6,218 bases of DNA from an uncultured Collinsella sp. (GCA_900544725.1 UQWK01000077.1:1-6218), one strand, 5' to 3'; counted from the stretch's first letter, positions 1-6,088 are shown. Notes: a model not told the origin generated them from the letters alone. A program made the numbers and translations.

Positions 1-598
1 TGGTGAGCACCAGGCGGCCGAGCATGGCGAAGCCCATGGCAGGCAGGATGTTGGCGGCCACGCCAAAGCCAGCAAGGACAAAGTCGGGGATAAAGTCGAG
101 CACGCCCTGGATAGCGTCAGCACCCAGATAGAACGACAGCGAGCACAACAGGAACGCCATGATGATACCGGTGGAACCGATCAGGAAGTGCATCGCATAG
201 ACGCCCTTAAGGTTGCCCTGGGCAGAGAAAACATCGGCGCGGTCAACCAAAATCGGCAGGGCGGCGTTGAGAATGTTCTTGATGGCAAGGCACAGCGTGG
301 CGATGGGCATAGCGAGCGCGATGGCTGCCTCGGTGCTCTGGCCGAGCTGGATGGCGAAGGCACAGGCGAGCACGCCGCCGATCGTCTCATCAGGTGGCAC
401 GTAGGCGCCGATGGAGATCGAGCCCATGAACAGCAGCTCCAGGCTCGCACCGATCGCGAGAGCGGACTGCAGGTCCCCCAGCACCAGGCCCACGAGCGGG
501 CACAGGACGATGGGGCGGAACGCATAGAGCGTACCGAGCTGGTAGTCGAACTTACCAAATGCGGCGATAAGTCCGATGAGGATTGCTTGGGTAAGCAT
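1..598 (-). CDS. PTS mannose-family EIIC permease subunit (3' end cut by window)
   Basis: Membrane channel subunit of a mannose/fructose/sorbose-type phosphotransferase system; with EIID it carries the sugar across the cytoplasmic membrane. I translated the minus strand from ATG at 598-596. It is open for 199 codons to the window edge, against roughly 250-270 residues for the family, so about a fifth to a quarter is missing. The protein is very hydrophobic, with several membrane segments (about residues 5-14, 30-60, 73-85, 93-118, 136-158, 170-195). The family signature is clear around residues 34-80: PLVGLVLGD, then SLELLFMGSISIGAYVPPDE, then GGVLACAFAI. The start is supported by an AGGGGG ribosome binding site about five bases upstream. 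It follows EIIB by 60 bases in the same operon. EIID is expected next, outside the window. Family assignment is firm; the substrate cannot be read from this subunit. Confidence 0.93.
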   Translation of the reverse strand, partial: MLTQAILIGLIAAFGKFDYQLGTLYAFRPIVLCPLVGLVLGDLQSALAIGASLELLFMGSISIGAYVPPDETIGGVLACAFAIQLGQSTEAAIALAMPIATLCLAIKNILNAALPILVDRADVFSAQGNLKGVYAMHFLIGSTGIIMAFLLCSLSFYLGADAIQGVLDFIPDFVLAGFGVAANILPAMGFAMLGRLVLT

Positions 599-625
599 AC
601 ATCCCCCTTTCCATATAGGACACTA

Positions 626-647
626 CGAAGAACCCGCAGGCTCTTCG
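626..647 (-). other. RNA hairpin between EIIB and EIIC genes
   Basis: On the transcribed strand, CGAAGAGCC pairs with GGTTCTTCG around a four-base loop, giving a nine-base-pair stem with one G-U pair. It lies between the EIIB stop and the EIIC ribosome binding site. No U-run follows, so it is not an intrinsic terminator. An mRNA processing or stability role is possible but is inference. Confidence 0.5.
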
Positions 648-658
648 AAATTAAACGC

Positions 659-1141
659 CTAGAGCACGCTGGCGCAGTCGACCTTGGGGTCGTCGGCCAG
701 AGGACGAATCTCGACCTCAACGCCACGATCCAGCATCTCGCGCACATCGGCTTCCTCGGCCGCGGTCAGGAAGATCTGGCGAGAGACCTGACGCGCATCG
801 GGGCGCTTCTCGTCCTTGGGCTTGGTGTTGCCCAGGTTGACGGACTTAATCTGCGGGCAGCCCTCGACCAGCTGCTTTGCCTCGGCGATGGTGGCAACGC
901 AGATGATCATCTTGTACTTGTCGGTCACGCCCGAGTTAATGGCCTCGATGGCGTTCGCCATATCCTTGATGACGAGCTTGCAGCCGGCGGGCTTGCCCAT
1001 CTTGAGCGTGGTCTTCCACACCGGGTCGTTGGCGACCTTGTCGCCCACGCAGAAGATGCAGTTGGAGCCGAGGCCCTGGACCCAAGAGACTGCGACCTGG
1101 CCATGAAGCAGACGATGGTCGACGCGAAGTAGCTGAATCAT
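659..1141 (-). CDS. PTS mannose-family EIIB phosphocarrier subunit
   Basis: Cytoplasmic EIIB component: it takes a phosphoryl group from EIIA and passes it to the incoming sugar at EIIC/EIID. The protein has 160 residues, normal for a stand-alone EIIB. The N-terminus carries the family active-site motif RVDHRLLHGQV (residues 6-16). By comparison with known EIIB proteins, His13 is the phosphorylated residue. A later VNLGNT stretch (residues 101-106) also fits the fold. I chose ATG at 1141 because a GGGGGG ribosome binding site sits eight bases upstream and the family starts right before this motif. An in-frame TTG at 1156 overlaps that site and would add five unlikely residues. It lies 57 bases downstream of EIIA and 60 upstream of EIIC. 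Confidence 0.95.
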   Translation of the reverse strand: MIQLLRVDHRLLHGQVAVSWVQGLGSNCIFCVGDKVANDPVWKTTLKMGKPAGCKLVIKDMANAIEAINSGVTDKYKMIICVATIAEAKQLVEGCPQIKSVNLGNTKPKDEKRPDARQVSRQIFLTAAEEADVREMLDRGVEVEIRPLADDPKVDCASVL

Positions 1142-1198
1142 AATGTGACCCCCCAAAGGTCTTGTGCCGGCGAGCGGCGTTGCAATAGGTGCTGCGGA

Positions 1199-1618
1199 TT
1201 AGAACTCTTCTTCCTCGTCGTCATCGACCAGCAGGTCGTTGACAAACTTCACACGCGTGTCGTCCGCAGCGACGATGGCGCGAATCGTCTCATCGACCGG
1301 TGCCGACTCATCGGAGAATAGCAGCTGGATGAGCAGCGGAAGGTTCATGTTGGTGACAAGGTAGGTACGGGGACGCGTCTGGACGATCTTGGTGAACTCG
1401 TTGTTGACGCTGCCACCAAAGAGGTCGGTGCAGACGACGACGTCATCGTCGGCAGACATGCCTGCCAGCAGCTTTTGGGCTTCCTCGGCCACGTCCATAC
1501 GATCGTCGACAAACATCGAAAGGTCGTGGACGTTGTCGCGAGTGCCCGAGAGCAGCTCAATGCTCTCTTTGATGCCGGTAGCGAAGTGTGCATGGCTGGC
1601 GATGATGTACTGTCTCAT
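1199..1618 (-). CDS. PTS mannose-family EIIA phosphocarrier subunit
   Basis: Cytoplasmic EIIA domain protein of the mannose family, accepting phosphate from HPr and giving it to EIIB. It has 139 residues, the usual length for a single-domain EIIA not fused to EIIB. The N-terminal strand IIASHAHFATG places the phosphorylated histidine at His9 (compare His10 in E. coli ManX). The TDLFGGS motif at residues 64-70 contains the conserved Asp65 that sits next to the active histidine. The start ATG at 1618 is supported by GAGAGGA about seven bases upstream. The C-terminus is a strongly acidic tail (DDDEEEEF), outside the usual fold. It lies 46 bases downstream of the FrlB-like SIS gene. Confidence 0.95.
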   Translation of the reverse strand: MRQYIIASHAHFATGIKESIELLSGTRDNVHDLSMFVDDRMDVAEEAQKLLAGMSADDDVVVCTDLFGGSVNNEFTKIVQTRPRTYLVTNMNLPLLIQLLFSDESAPVDETIRAIVAADDTRVKFVNDLLVDDDEEEEF

Positions 1619-1664
1619 TCTGTGGTCCTCTCAATAGCCCGGCACGTTCCCGCACCCGTTTTTC

Positions 1665-2726
1665 TTAGTAGTCGAACTGGTGATAGTAACGACGATACTT
1701 GAGGTTGTGCTTGGTGACCGTCTCATAGTAACGAGCCAGGCGGTCAGTCACGAGCACCGTCAGAATCCACGGGGAAACGATGACGCGGAAATCGTCGTCA
1801 AGGCCGGGGATGGCGAACTCGGCGGTGTCGATGATGTTGATGTCGGTGTCACCGGTGACGCCACGAGTCAGGAAGGCGCGGACGCGCTCGTCGAGCTTGC
1901 GGTTCTCATCCTCGCCCATGAACAGGAACACGGGGACGCCGGGCTCCACGAGCTCCAGGGTGCCGTGGAAGAAGTCCGCCGAGGTGATGTAGCGGGTGCG
2001 CTTCCACTGCATCTCCTCCAGGATGCACATCGAGAAGAGGATGGTCTCGCCCCAGAGTGCACCGGAGCCGATGAACATGGTGTAGGGCGCGAGGGCGTAC
2101 TTCTTGGCGAGCTCCTCGGCGCGCGGCTCGAAGCTCTTGCGGATGTCGACCAGGTGGGTCCAAACATCCTTGGTCTGCTCAATGAACTTGTCGAACTGCG
2201 GGAAGCAGCCGCGGCGGTTGAGCAGGCGCAGGCCGAAGCAGTCGGCGAGGTAGTAGCCCTTCTCGCAGCCACCGGAGCCGTGATCGGACGCCATGGCGAC
2301 GCAGTTCTCGGCGCCGACAGCCTGGCCGATGAGACCCTCGGGCTTGGTCATGGCGTAGACGCGGACGCCCATGTCCTTCATCTTCTTGACGGCCTCGAGG
2401 ACCTCGGGGGTGGTGCCGGACTCGGAGGCGGTGAGCACGACGGACTTGTCGGTCATGCGCTTGTGGCCGGAGACATTCCACTCGGCGGCGTGGATCAGGT
2501 AGACCTCGAGGTCGCGGTCGCCGAACTTGTTCATGAGGTACTCGAGCTGCATGAGCTCGTCCCAAGTACCGCCGACACCCATCAGGAACACGGCGTCATA
2601 GCCCTCGTCGGCGACCTTGTCGGCGAGCGCGGTCATCTTCTTGCCGGTCTCGTAGAGCGCCTTGCCGTCCTCGAGATAGCCCTCCTGGTCGAAATGCATG
2701 ATCTCGATCTTCTCGGTTTCCTTCAT
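1665..2726 (-). CDS. SIS-domain sugar-phosphate deglycase, FrlB/GfrE-like
   Basis: Probable cytoplasmic deglycase that splits a 6-phosphorylated Amadori product, such as fructoselysine-6-phosphate, into glucose-6-phosphate and the free amine. It has 353 residues against about 340 for E. coli FrlB. There are two SIS halves: residues about 40-170, with the phosphosugar-binding segments GVGGTWDE (50-57) and TASESGTTPE (99-108), and residues about 205-340. The segment ADFFHGTLELVEPGVPVF (250-267) and the C-terminal RRYYHQFDY closely resemble FrlB as I recall it. Glu238 and His254, 16 residues apart, match the Glu/His catalytic pair described for FrlB and FraB. The start has AAAGGAG about six bases upstream. 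It sits between the second SIS gene and EIIA. Deglycase subfamily is fairly likely; the amine moiety is not determined. Other SIS isomerase activity is the alternative. Confidence 0.8.
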   Translation of the reverse strand: MKETEKIEIMHFDQEGYLEDGKALYETGKKMTALADKVADEGYDAVFLMGVGGTWDELMQLEYLMNKFGDRDLEVYLIHAAEWNVSGHKRMTDKSVVLTASESGTTPEVLEAVKKMKDMGVRVYAMTKPEGLIGQAVGAENCVAMASDHGSGGCEKGYYLADCFGLRLLNRRGCFPQFDKFIEQTKDVWTHLVDIRKSFEPRAEELAKKYALAPYTMFIGSGALWGETILFSMCILEEMQWKRTRYITSADFFHGTLELVEPGVPVFLFMGEDENRKLDERVRAFLTRGVTGDTDINIIDTAEFAIPGLDDDFRVIVSPWILTVLVTDRLARYYETVTKHNLKYRRYYHQFDY

Positions 2727-2741
2727 TTGCTTCTCCTTTCT

Positions 2742-2762
2742 GGGGCTGCTCTAGCAATCCCC
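2742..2762 (-). other. RNA hairpin just upstream of the FrlB-like gene
   Basis: On the transcribed strand GGGG pairs with CCCC, and inside it TGC pairs with GCA around a TAGA loop, with a small 2x1 internal bulge. It ends a few bases before the AAAGGAG ribosome binding site. It has no trailing U-run, so it is not a terminator. A role in mRNA stability or in setting the relative amounts of the two SIS enzymes is inference. Confidence 0.4.
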
Positions 2763-2787
2763 TATGCCAACGAGCGACAACGCCCGC

Positions 2788-3903
2788 CTACATTCCGTAA
2801 CACTCGGCAGCTTTGGCCTTAAGCGTGTTGACCGATTCCTCGTAACCTTCCGCCTTGACCTCCATTTGCTTGGAGACGGCATCGAGATACGGATGAACAT
2901 CCCACGAGTTCAGGCGCTCGGCGACAATTGCCGCCATCGTCTGGAAGAACACCAGGTTGGGAATCGCGGCCAGCAGCGGAGCCACCTGCGGGACCGCAAT
3001 CTCGTGTGCCTTGCCCTTGGGGTGCATGGTTAGCAGGACGGCCTTCTTCGTTACCTTCGACAGCGCGTCGGCAATATTCGCCAGGCGCTCCGACCCTCGA
3101 GAATCGTCGACGATAAACACCAGGTAGCCCGGGGTAATCTGCATCTCGGGACCATGGACGAACTCCTCGCCCTCGTGATGCATGGCAGGTATCTTGATGG
3201 TCTCGCTCAGCTTGAGTGCTGCCTCTTCGGCAACGCCATAGTTGGGACCGTTGCCCACAACCATGGCCGGCACGTGCTCCGACAGCTCGAGCAGATGATC
3301 TTGGACATATGCCTCGGCGGTCTTGCACATCGTGGCGTTGGCCTGGATAGCCCCGCGTAGATCGTCAAGGCGCTGGGCAACGCCATCAGCGTCAATCGTC
3401 CCGCGTGCCTGACCACCGTAAATGCCAAAGAGCACCAGGTACTCAATGAGCGTCTGGACGCCCAGGGTCACAAAGTCCACCGACTCGACGCCCACACCGT
3501 AGTCGAGAACGATATCGGCATGTTCCTTAATGGGAGCCTCGACATTTGCCGTCAGCGCGACTGCGGCCATATCATGCGCGCGCATAAAATCGAGCGCCGC
3601 AATCGTATTGGTCGAATAGCCACTCTGCGAGACGGCGATGTTAAGCGCATGCTGTGGATAGATGTGTTCAAAATCGACGAAGGCCTCGGGCGTCACGACG
3701 GACACCTGCATCTGCAGCGCATCCTGCAGATAATCACGGGCGCAATCGGCGGCATGGCGGGACGAACCCGAAGCAACGATGCGCAGCGCGCTAAAGGACC
3801 CGGCCTGAAAGATATCTACGAGCTGGCTCACAAGCTCGGACGAACGCTCGAGGTTCTCACCCATACGCACATGGGCAAGCTGAACGTAATCGAGCATCTT
3901 CAT
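2788..3903 (-). CDS. SIS-domain protein, GlmS-isomerase-like, possible second deglycase
   Basis: A 371-residue cytoplasmic protein with two SIS domains (about residues 35-165 and 205-335) and no glutaminase domain, so it is not a full GlmS (about 600 residues). Sugar-phosphate-binding segments are ASGSSRHAA (44-52) and VSQSGYSTN (91-99). The second half has AEEAALKLSE and then GEEFVHGPE. Glu234 and His250 are 16 residues apart, the spacing of GlmS Glu488/His504. The C-terminus lacks the GlmS-type LAKSVTVE ending. The start at 3903 is chosen for GAGGTGA about four to five bases upstream; an in-frame ATG at 3942 has no such site and lies inside the repeat at 3928-3940. It is the first gene of the operon, 61 bases before the FrlB-like gene. 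By analogy with Salmonella GfrF it may act on glucoselysine-6-phosphate or a related conjugate. An aminosugar isomerase or deaminase is the alternative. Confidence 0.8.
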   Translation of the reverse strand: MKMLDYVQLAHVRMGENLERSSELVSQLVDIFQAGSFSALRIVASGSSRHAADCARDYLQDALQMQVSVVTPEAFVDFEHIYPQHALNIAVSQSGYSTNTIAALDFMRAHDMAAVALTANVEAPIKEHADIVLDYGVGVESVDFVTLGVQTLIEYLVLFGIYGGQARGTIDADGVAQRLDDLRGAIQANATMCKTAEAYVQDHLLELSEHVPAMVVGNGPNYGVAEEAALKLSETIKIPAMHHEGEEFVHGPEMQITPGYLVFIVDDSRGSERLANIADALSKVTKKAVLLTMHPKGKAHEIAVPQVAPLLAAIPNLVFFQTMAAIVAERLNSWDVHPYLDAVSKQMEVKAEGYEESVNTLKAKAAECYGM

Positions 3904-3927
3904 CGTCTCACCTCGTAACAATTCAGT

Positions 3928-3940
3928 AGTATTTGATACC
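3928..3940 (-). promoter_or_regulatory. Proximal putative operator (GTAT-N3-ATAC)
   Basis: The sequence AGTATTTGATACC contains the inverted repeat GTAT-TTG-ATAC and ends about 25 bases before the first SIS gene's start codon. The position suits a repressor site blocking transcription. Its TTTGATACC part recurs 33 bases upstream at 3965-3973. The symmetry is visible directly; assignment to either GntR protein is inference. Confidence 0.4.
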
Positions 3941-3964
3941 AATAACAGTTACAGGTTACGGCTT

Positions 3965-3973
3965 TTTGATACC
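3965..3973 (-). repeat. Second copy of TTTGATACC repeat
   Basis: An exact nine-base direct repeat of 3932-3940, spaced 33 bases start to start, close to three helical turns. Here only one half of the GTAT/ATAC dyad is kept. Same-face spacing suggests cooperative regulator binding, but this is inferred from spacing alone. Confidence 0.4.
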
Positions 3974-4009
3974 TATTTGCCGACTAATCTATTCCCATCG
4001 GCGAACGGT

Positions 4010-4062
4010 CGATTTTGAGCCATGTAAGGTCGTATATACAGCCGGCTCAATGGTCAAAATCG
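4010..4062. promoter_or_regulatory. Nested dyad centred on GTATATAC, putative HutC-type operator
   Basis: The left arm CGATTTTGAGCCAT (4010-4023) and right arm ATGGTCAAAATCG (4050-4062) are reverse complements apart from one missing base. Their centre (about 4036) coincides with the perfect palindrome GTATATAC at 4032-4039. That core fits the published HutC-subfamily consensus GT(A/C)TA(G/T)AC as I recall it. This makes it the best candidate site for the adjacent HutC-type regulators. Whether one or both bind is not shown by sequence. Confidence 0.5.
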
Positions 4063-4095
4063 GTCAGTTTTCCCAGCCGTTATGCAAAAAACCAG

Positions 4096-4809
4096 CTAGT
4101 AGGTATAGGTATATCCGCCCGCATCGCCACGATTAAACGATTTGACGTACTCGATTGCCTGTCCGCTGGCATCGAAGCTCACGCACTCCAGCGTCAAGGC
4201 AAGATCGCCCTGCTCTAACCCAAGCAGGCCGGCATCGCGCGCGCCCAGCGCTTCGATATCGAGCTTTTCCTGCGCCATGACCGGCTTTCGCCCCAGCATC
4301 TCATAGGTCTCGTAAAGACTGAACACCGACACGTCAATCTCTTCGATGGTTGGGAACAGCAAGCAAGGAATCAGCGCCATCTCAATTGATACGGGGTCAC
4401 CATTAATGCAGTTAAGACGTCGAATGGAATAGAGCAGGTCGTCCTCGGCGATACCAAACAGGTCGGCGTAGTATGGCCCCGCAAAACGCTTGGAGCGCGC
4501 CAGAATGCGAACAGACGGCTCGCCTCCCGAGGCGCGAACCGATTCGCGGAAACCACCCATGCGCTCAAAAATAGCAGGCACTTTCTGCGCCACGAAGGCG
4601 CCCTTTCCCCGAACACGGCGAATCTGGCCGCGACGAACTAACTCGTCCACGGCACTTCGAATAGTCAGGCGCGTCGTACCAAATTCCTCGGCAAGTTCAT
4701 TCTCAGACGGAATCATCGAGCCCGTAGGATATATACCGCGCTCGATCCGCTCCTCGATACGGCGGCGTATGCGCATATAGACCGGGGTGGTCTCTACTGT
4801 CTCAGCCAT
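4096..4809 (-). CDS. GntR/HutC-family transcriptional regulator (UTRA domain), downstream copy
   Basis: A 237-residue one-domain-plus-effector repressor. The N-terminal winged helix-turn-helix spans about residues 8-76: IPSENELAEEFGTTRLTIR is the recognition part and RRVRGKGAFVA the wing. A UTRA effector domain fills about residues 95-232, ending in the typical YVKSFNRGD-type strand. UTRA domains of this family usually bind sugar phosphates or small metabolites and release DNA on binding. The start ATG at 4809 has AGGTGA about four bases upstream and overlaps the last 16 bases of the preceding regulator gene, suggesting translational coupling. The operon with the SIS and PTS genes begins 192 bases downstream in the same direction, so local control of that operon is the likely job. 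The C-terminal YTYTY is slightly unusual. Effector unknown. Confidence 0.92.
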   Translation of the reverse strand: MAETVETTPVYMRIRRRIEERIERGIYPTGSMIPSENELAEEFGTTRLTIRSAVDELVRRGQIRRVRGKGAFVAQKVPAIFERMGGFRESVRASGGEPSVRILARSKRFAGPYYADLFGIAEDDLLYSIRRLNCINGDPVSIEMALIPCLLFPTIEEIDVSVFSLYETYEMLGRKPVMAQEKLDIEALGARDAGLLGLEQGDLALTLECVSFDASGQAIEYVKSFNRGDAGGYTYTY

Positions 4810-5561
4810 TGGTCACCTGCCACGCTCCTCATACCGTTCTTTTCGCCGTTATCGGCAAAGCGGAACTTTGTGGGCAGAATCACCGATTTGCAATGCTCCA
4901 CAAAGCGCATGTCTTTATCAAACTCAATCGTGCTCTCGTAGAATACCGGCGTTCCCTCTTCTTGCTGGAGAAGCTCGGCCTCCTCGGCGTTCAGGCGCGA
5001 GATCGAGATGTGCTCGCGTCCATGCTCAACACGCACGCCGCCTTCTTTGAGCAAGACGTCGTAAAGGCTTTCGCACTCAAAATCGTGATTGGGAAGCGAC
5101 GGGCAAAGCGACAGATTAACATGGGCTGTTTCGATTGAAGCCGGCTCGCCCTCAATGAGACGGACGCGCTGCATGCGGAGCAAGGGAGCGCCTACGGCCA
5201 CCCCAAGCTTGTCGGCAAGTGTCTCATCCGCCTCGACCGTCTCGGTGGAAACCAAGCGAGAAGAGGGGTGCAAGCCGGCAGTCCGAACGGCATCGGAGAA
5301 GTTATACGTTTCCTGGAAGATATTCAGCGGTTTGGGAGGACACACATACGTGCCCGACCCGCGGCGGCTCTCGAGCGTTCCACACGAGATGAGCCGCGTG
5401 ATGCCAGCGCGCAACGCCGTACGCGAAACGCCGATATCTTCGCACAGCACACGCTCGGCCGGCAGACGATCGCCGCCGGCAAGCTGATGGTGCTGGATGT
5501 ACCAAAGAATTCCCTCAACAGCACGATCTTTGGGGGGAATTGCATAAGATTCGCCTGCCAT
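4794..5561 (-). CDS. GntR/HutC-family transcriptional regulator (UTRA domain), upstream copy
   Basis: A 255-residue repressor with the same architecture as its neighbour but clearly diverged from it. The winged helix-turn-helix covers about residues 10-75: LPAERVLCEDIGVSRTALR, then ESRRGSGTYV for the wing. The UTRA domain covers about residues 95-235, with LLRMQRVRLIEGEPASIE in its first half and VEHCKSVILP near the end. The start ATG at 5561 has GAGGAG eight bases upstream. Its stop lies inside the next regulator gene (16-base overlap). It starts 38 bases after the stop of the unknown-function gene, so all three may share one transcript. A C-terminal extension of about 20 residues beyond UTRA contains most of the overlap. 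It may sense a different ligand from the downstream copy, or pair with it; neither can be told from sequence. Confidence 0.92.
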   Translation of the reverse strand: MAGESYAIPPKDRAVEGILWYIQHHQLAGGDRLPAERVLCEDIGVSRTALRAGITRLISCGTLESRRGSGTYVCPPKPLNIFQETYNFSDAVRTAGLHPSSRLVSTETVEADETLADKLGVAVGAPLLRMQRVRLIEGEPASIETAHVNLSLCPSLPNHDFECESLYDVLLKEGGVRVEHGREHISISRLNAEEAELLQQEEGTPVFYESTIEFDKDMRFVEHCKSVILPTKFRFADNGEKNGMRSVAGDQWLRQ

Positions 5562-5599
5562 TGCACAGACTCCTCATTCAAAAATGTATGTCACCAGAA

Positions 5600-6088
5600 T
5601 TAGGCCAGCCCTCCCATGGCATCAAACTCGGCCTTGATTTTCTCGGCGACATTCCGATACGACTTATATAGGTTTGAATCGCGTTTGACTTCGTCGGTCA
5701 TAACGGGAATCTCTAATTTGGAAACCTCGTCTTTTCCCGTCTGAACCGCCACAACAACACCCATACCAAGACACATATTACGCTTGGCGGCGTTTATTTT
5801 TGCCGCCTTCGCGGGATTTGCCAGAATACGCTGGGCAAATTCCTGTTTTGAAGGTGTCTCGTCGGCCTCCGGGTCACCCGCCTCGGCCACCTCGCACTGC
5901 AGCACATCCGAATAGTCAAAAATCTTCGGCTGTGCACCACGCTGATGCACAGCCCACTTGCGGCGCGTGGCATCCTGGTAGATAGCAGGCAAAAACGTAA
6001 ACCGCGGCGGGTCCAGAATCGTATCGGTAATGGTAAACACACCGGGGTCAAAGGCATCCTGCGGGTTTTTCTTCTTGAACAGCCCCAT
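5600..6088 (-). CDS. Conserved-looking protein of unknown function, 162 residues
   Basis: I do not recognise a named family with confidence. The protein is soluble, without a signal peptide or clear membrane segment, and begins with a basic MGLFKKK. A beta-rich first half (residues about 14-66, including PGVFTITD and KIFDYSDVLQCEV) is followed by an acidic stretch (AGDPEADE), an alanine/lysine-rich helix (about 81-104), a short hydrophobic strand (LGMGVVVAVQTG) and a final VKRDSNLYKSYRNVAEKI helix. The ending resembles the C-terminal part of small SHOCT/DUF4428-like proteins, but only loosely. The start at 6088 is chosen because GGGAGG lies five bases upstream and MGLFKKK is a typical beginning; an in-frame ATG at 6175 lies upstream of the likely promoter. 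It precedes the regulator pair by 38 bases and may be a transcriptional hitchhiker rather than part of the sugar pathway. Confidence 0.8.
   Translation of the reverse strand: MGLFKKKNPQDAFDPGVFTITDTILDPPRFTFLPAIYQDATRRKWAVHQRGAQPKIFDYSDVLQCEVAEAGDPEADETPSKQEFAQRILANPAKAAKINAAKRNMCLGMGVVVAVQTGKDEVSKLEIPVMTDEVKRDSNLYKSYRNVAEKIKAEFDAMGGLA

Larger units (their letters stand above)
3904..4095 (-). promoter_or_regulatory. Control region upstream of the SIS-PTS operon
   Basis: This 192-base gap is AT-richer than its surroundings and separates the regulator genes from the operon they probably control. It holds a large imperfect dyad, a GTATATAC palindrome and two copies of TTTGATACC, listed separately. 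No convincing -35/-10 pair stands out. Weak candidates on the minus strand are TTGACC or TTGAGC near 4045-4058 and an extended -10-like TGGTATCAA overlapping the proximal repeat. The run of six T after the upstream regulator's stop lacks a good stem, so I do not call a terminator there. Confidence 0.6.

Noticed and set aside
181..747. 188-codon minus-strand frame overlapping the EIIC gene
   Set aside because: It is serine/arginine/proline-rich without a family match, while the alternative frame from 598 is an unmistakable EIIC.
188..1132. 314-codon plus-strand open frame spanning EIIC and EIIB
   Set aside because: It runs antisense across two recognised PTS genes and the gap between them, with a composition typical of a shadow frame.
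1680..2822. 380-codon plus-strand open frame opposite the FrlB-like gene
   Set aside because: It is antisense to a gene with clear family motifs, and its valine/leucine/glycine/aspartate-rich composition is the usual mirror of GC-rich coding DNA. No ribosome binding site or recognisable domain was seen.
4081..4100. T-run after the downstream regulator as an intrinsic terminator
   Set aside because: Six T follow on the minus strand, but the preceding ACC..CTAG..GGT symmetry cannot form a real stem with a loop.
4080..4100. Sigma-54 promoter (TTTTTTGCAT), as in LevR-controlled mannose PTS operons
   Set aside because: The GG and GC elements are six bases apart instead of ten, and no LevR-type activator gene is present; the regulators are GntR-type.
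4098..4114. GGTATA tandem at the end of the downstream regulator gene as a further operator
   Set aside because: It is explained by the codons for the YTYTY C-terminus and lacks dyad symmetry.
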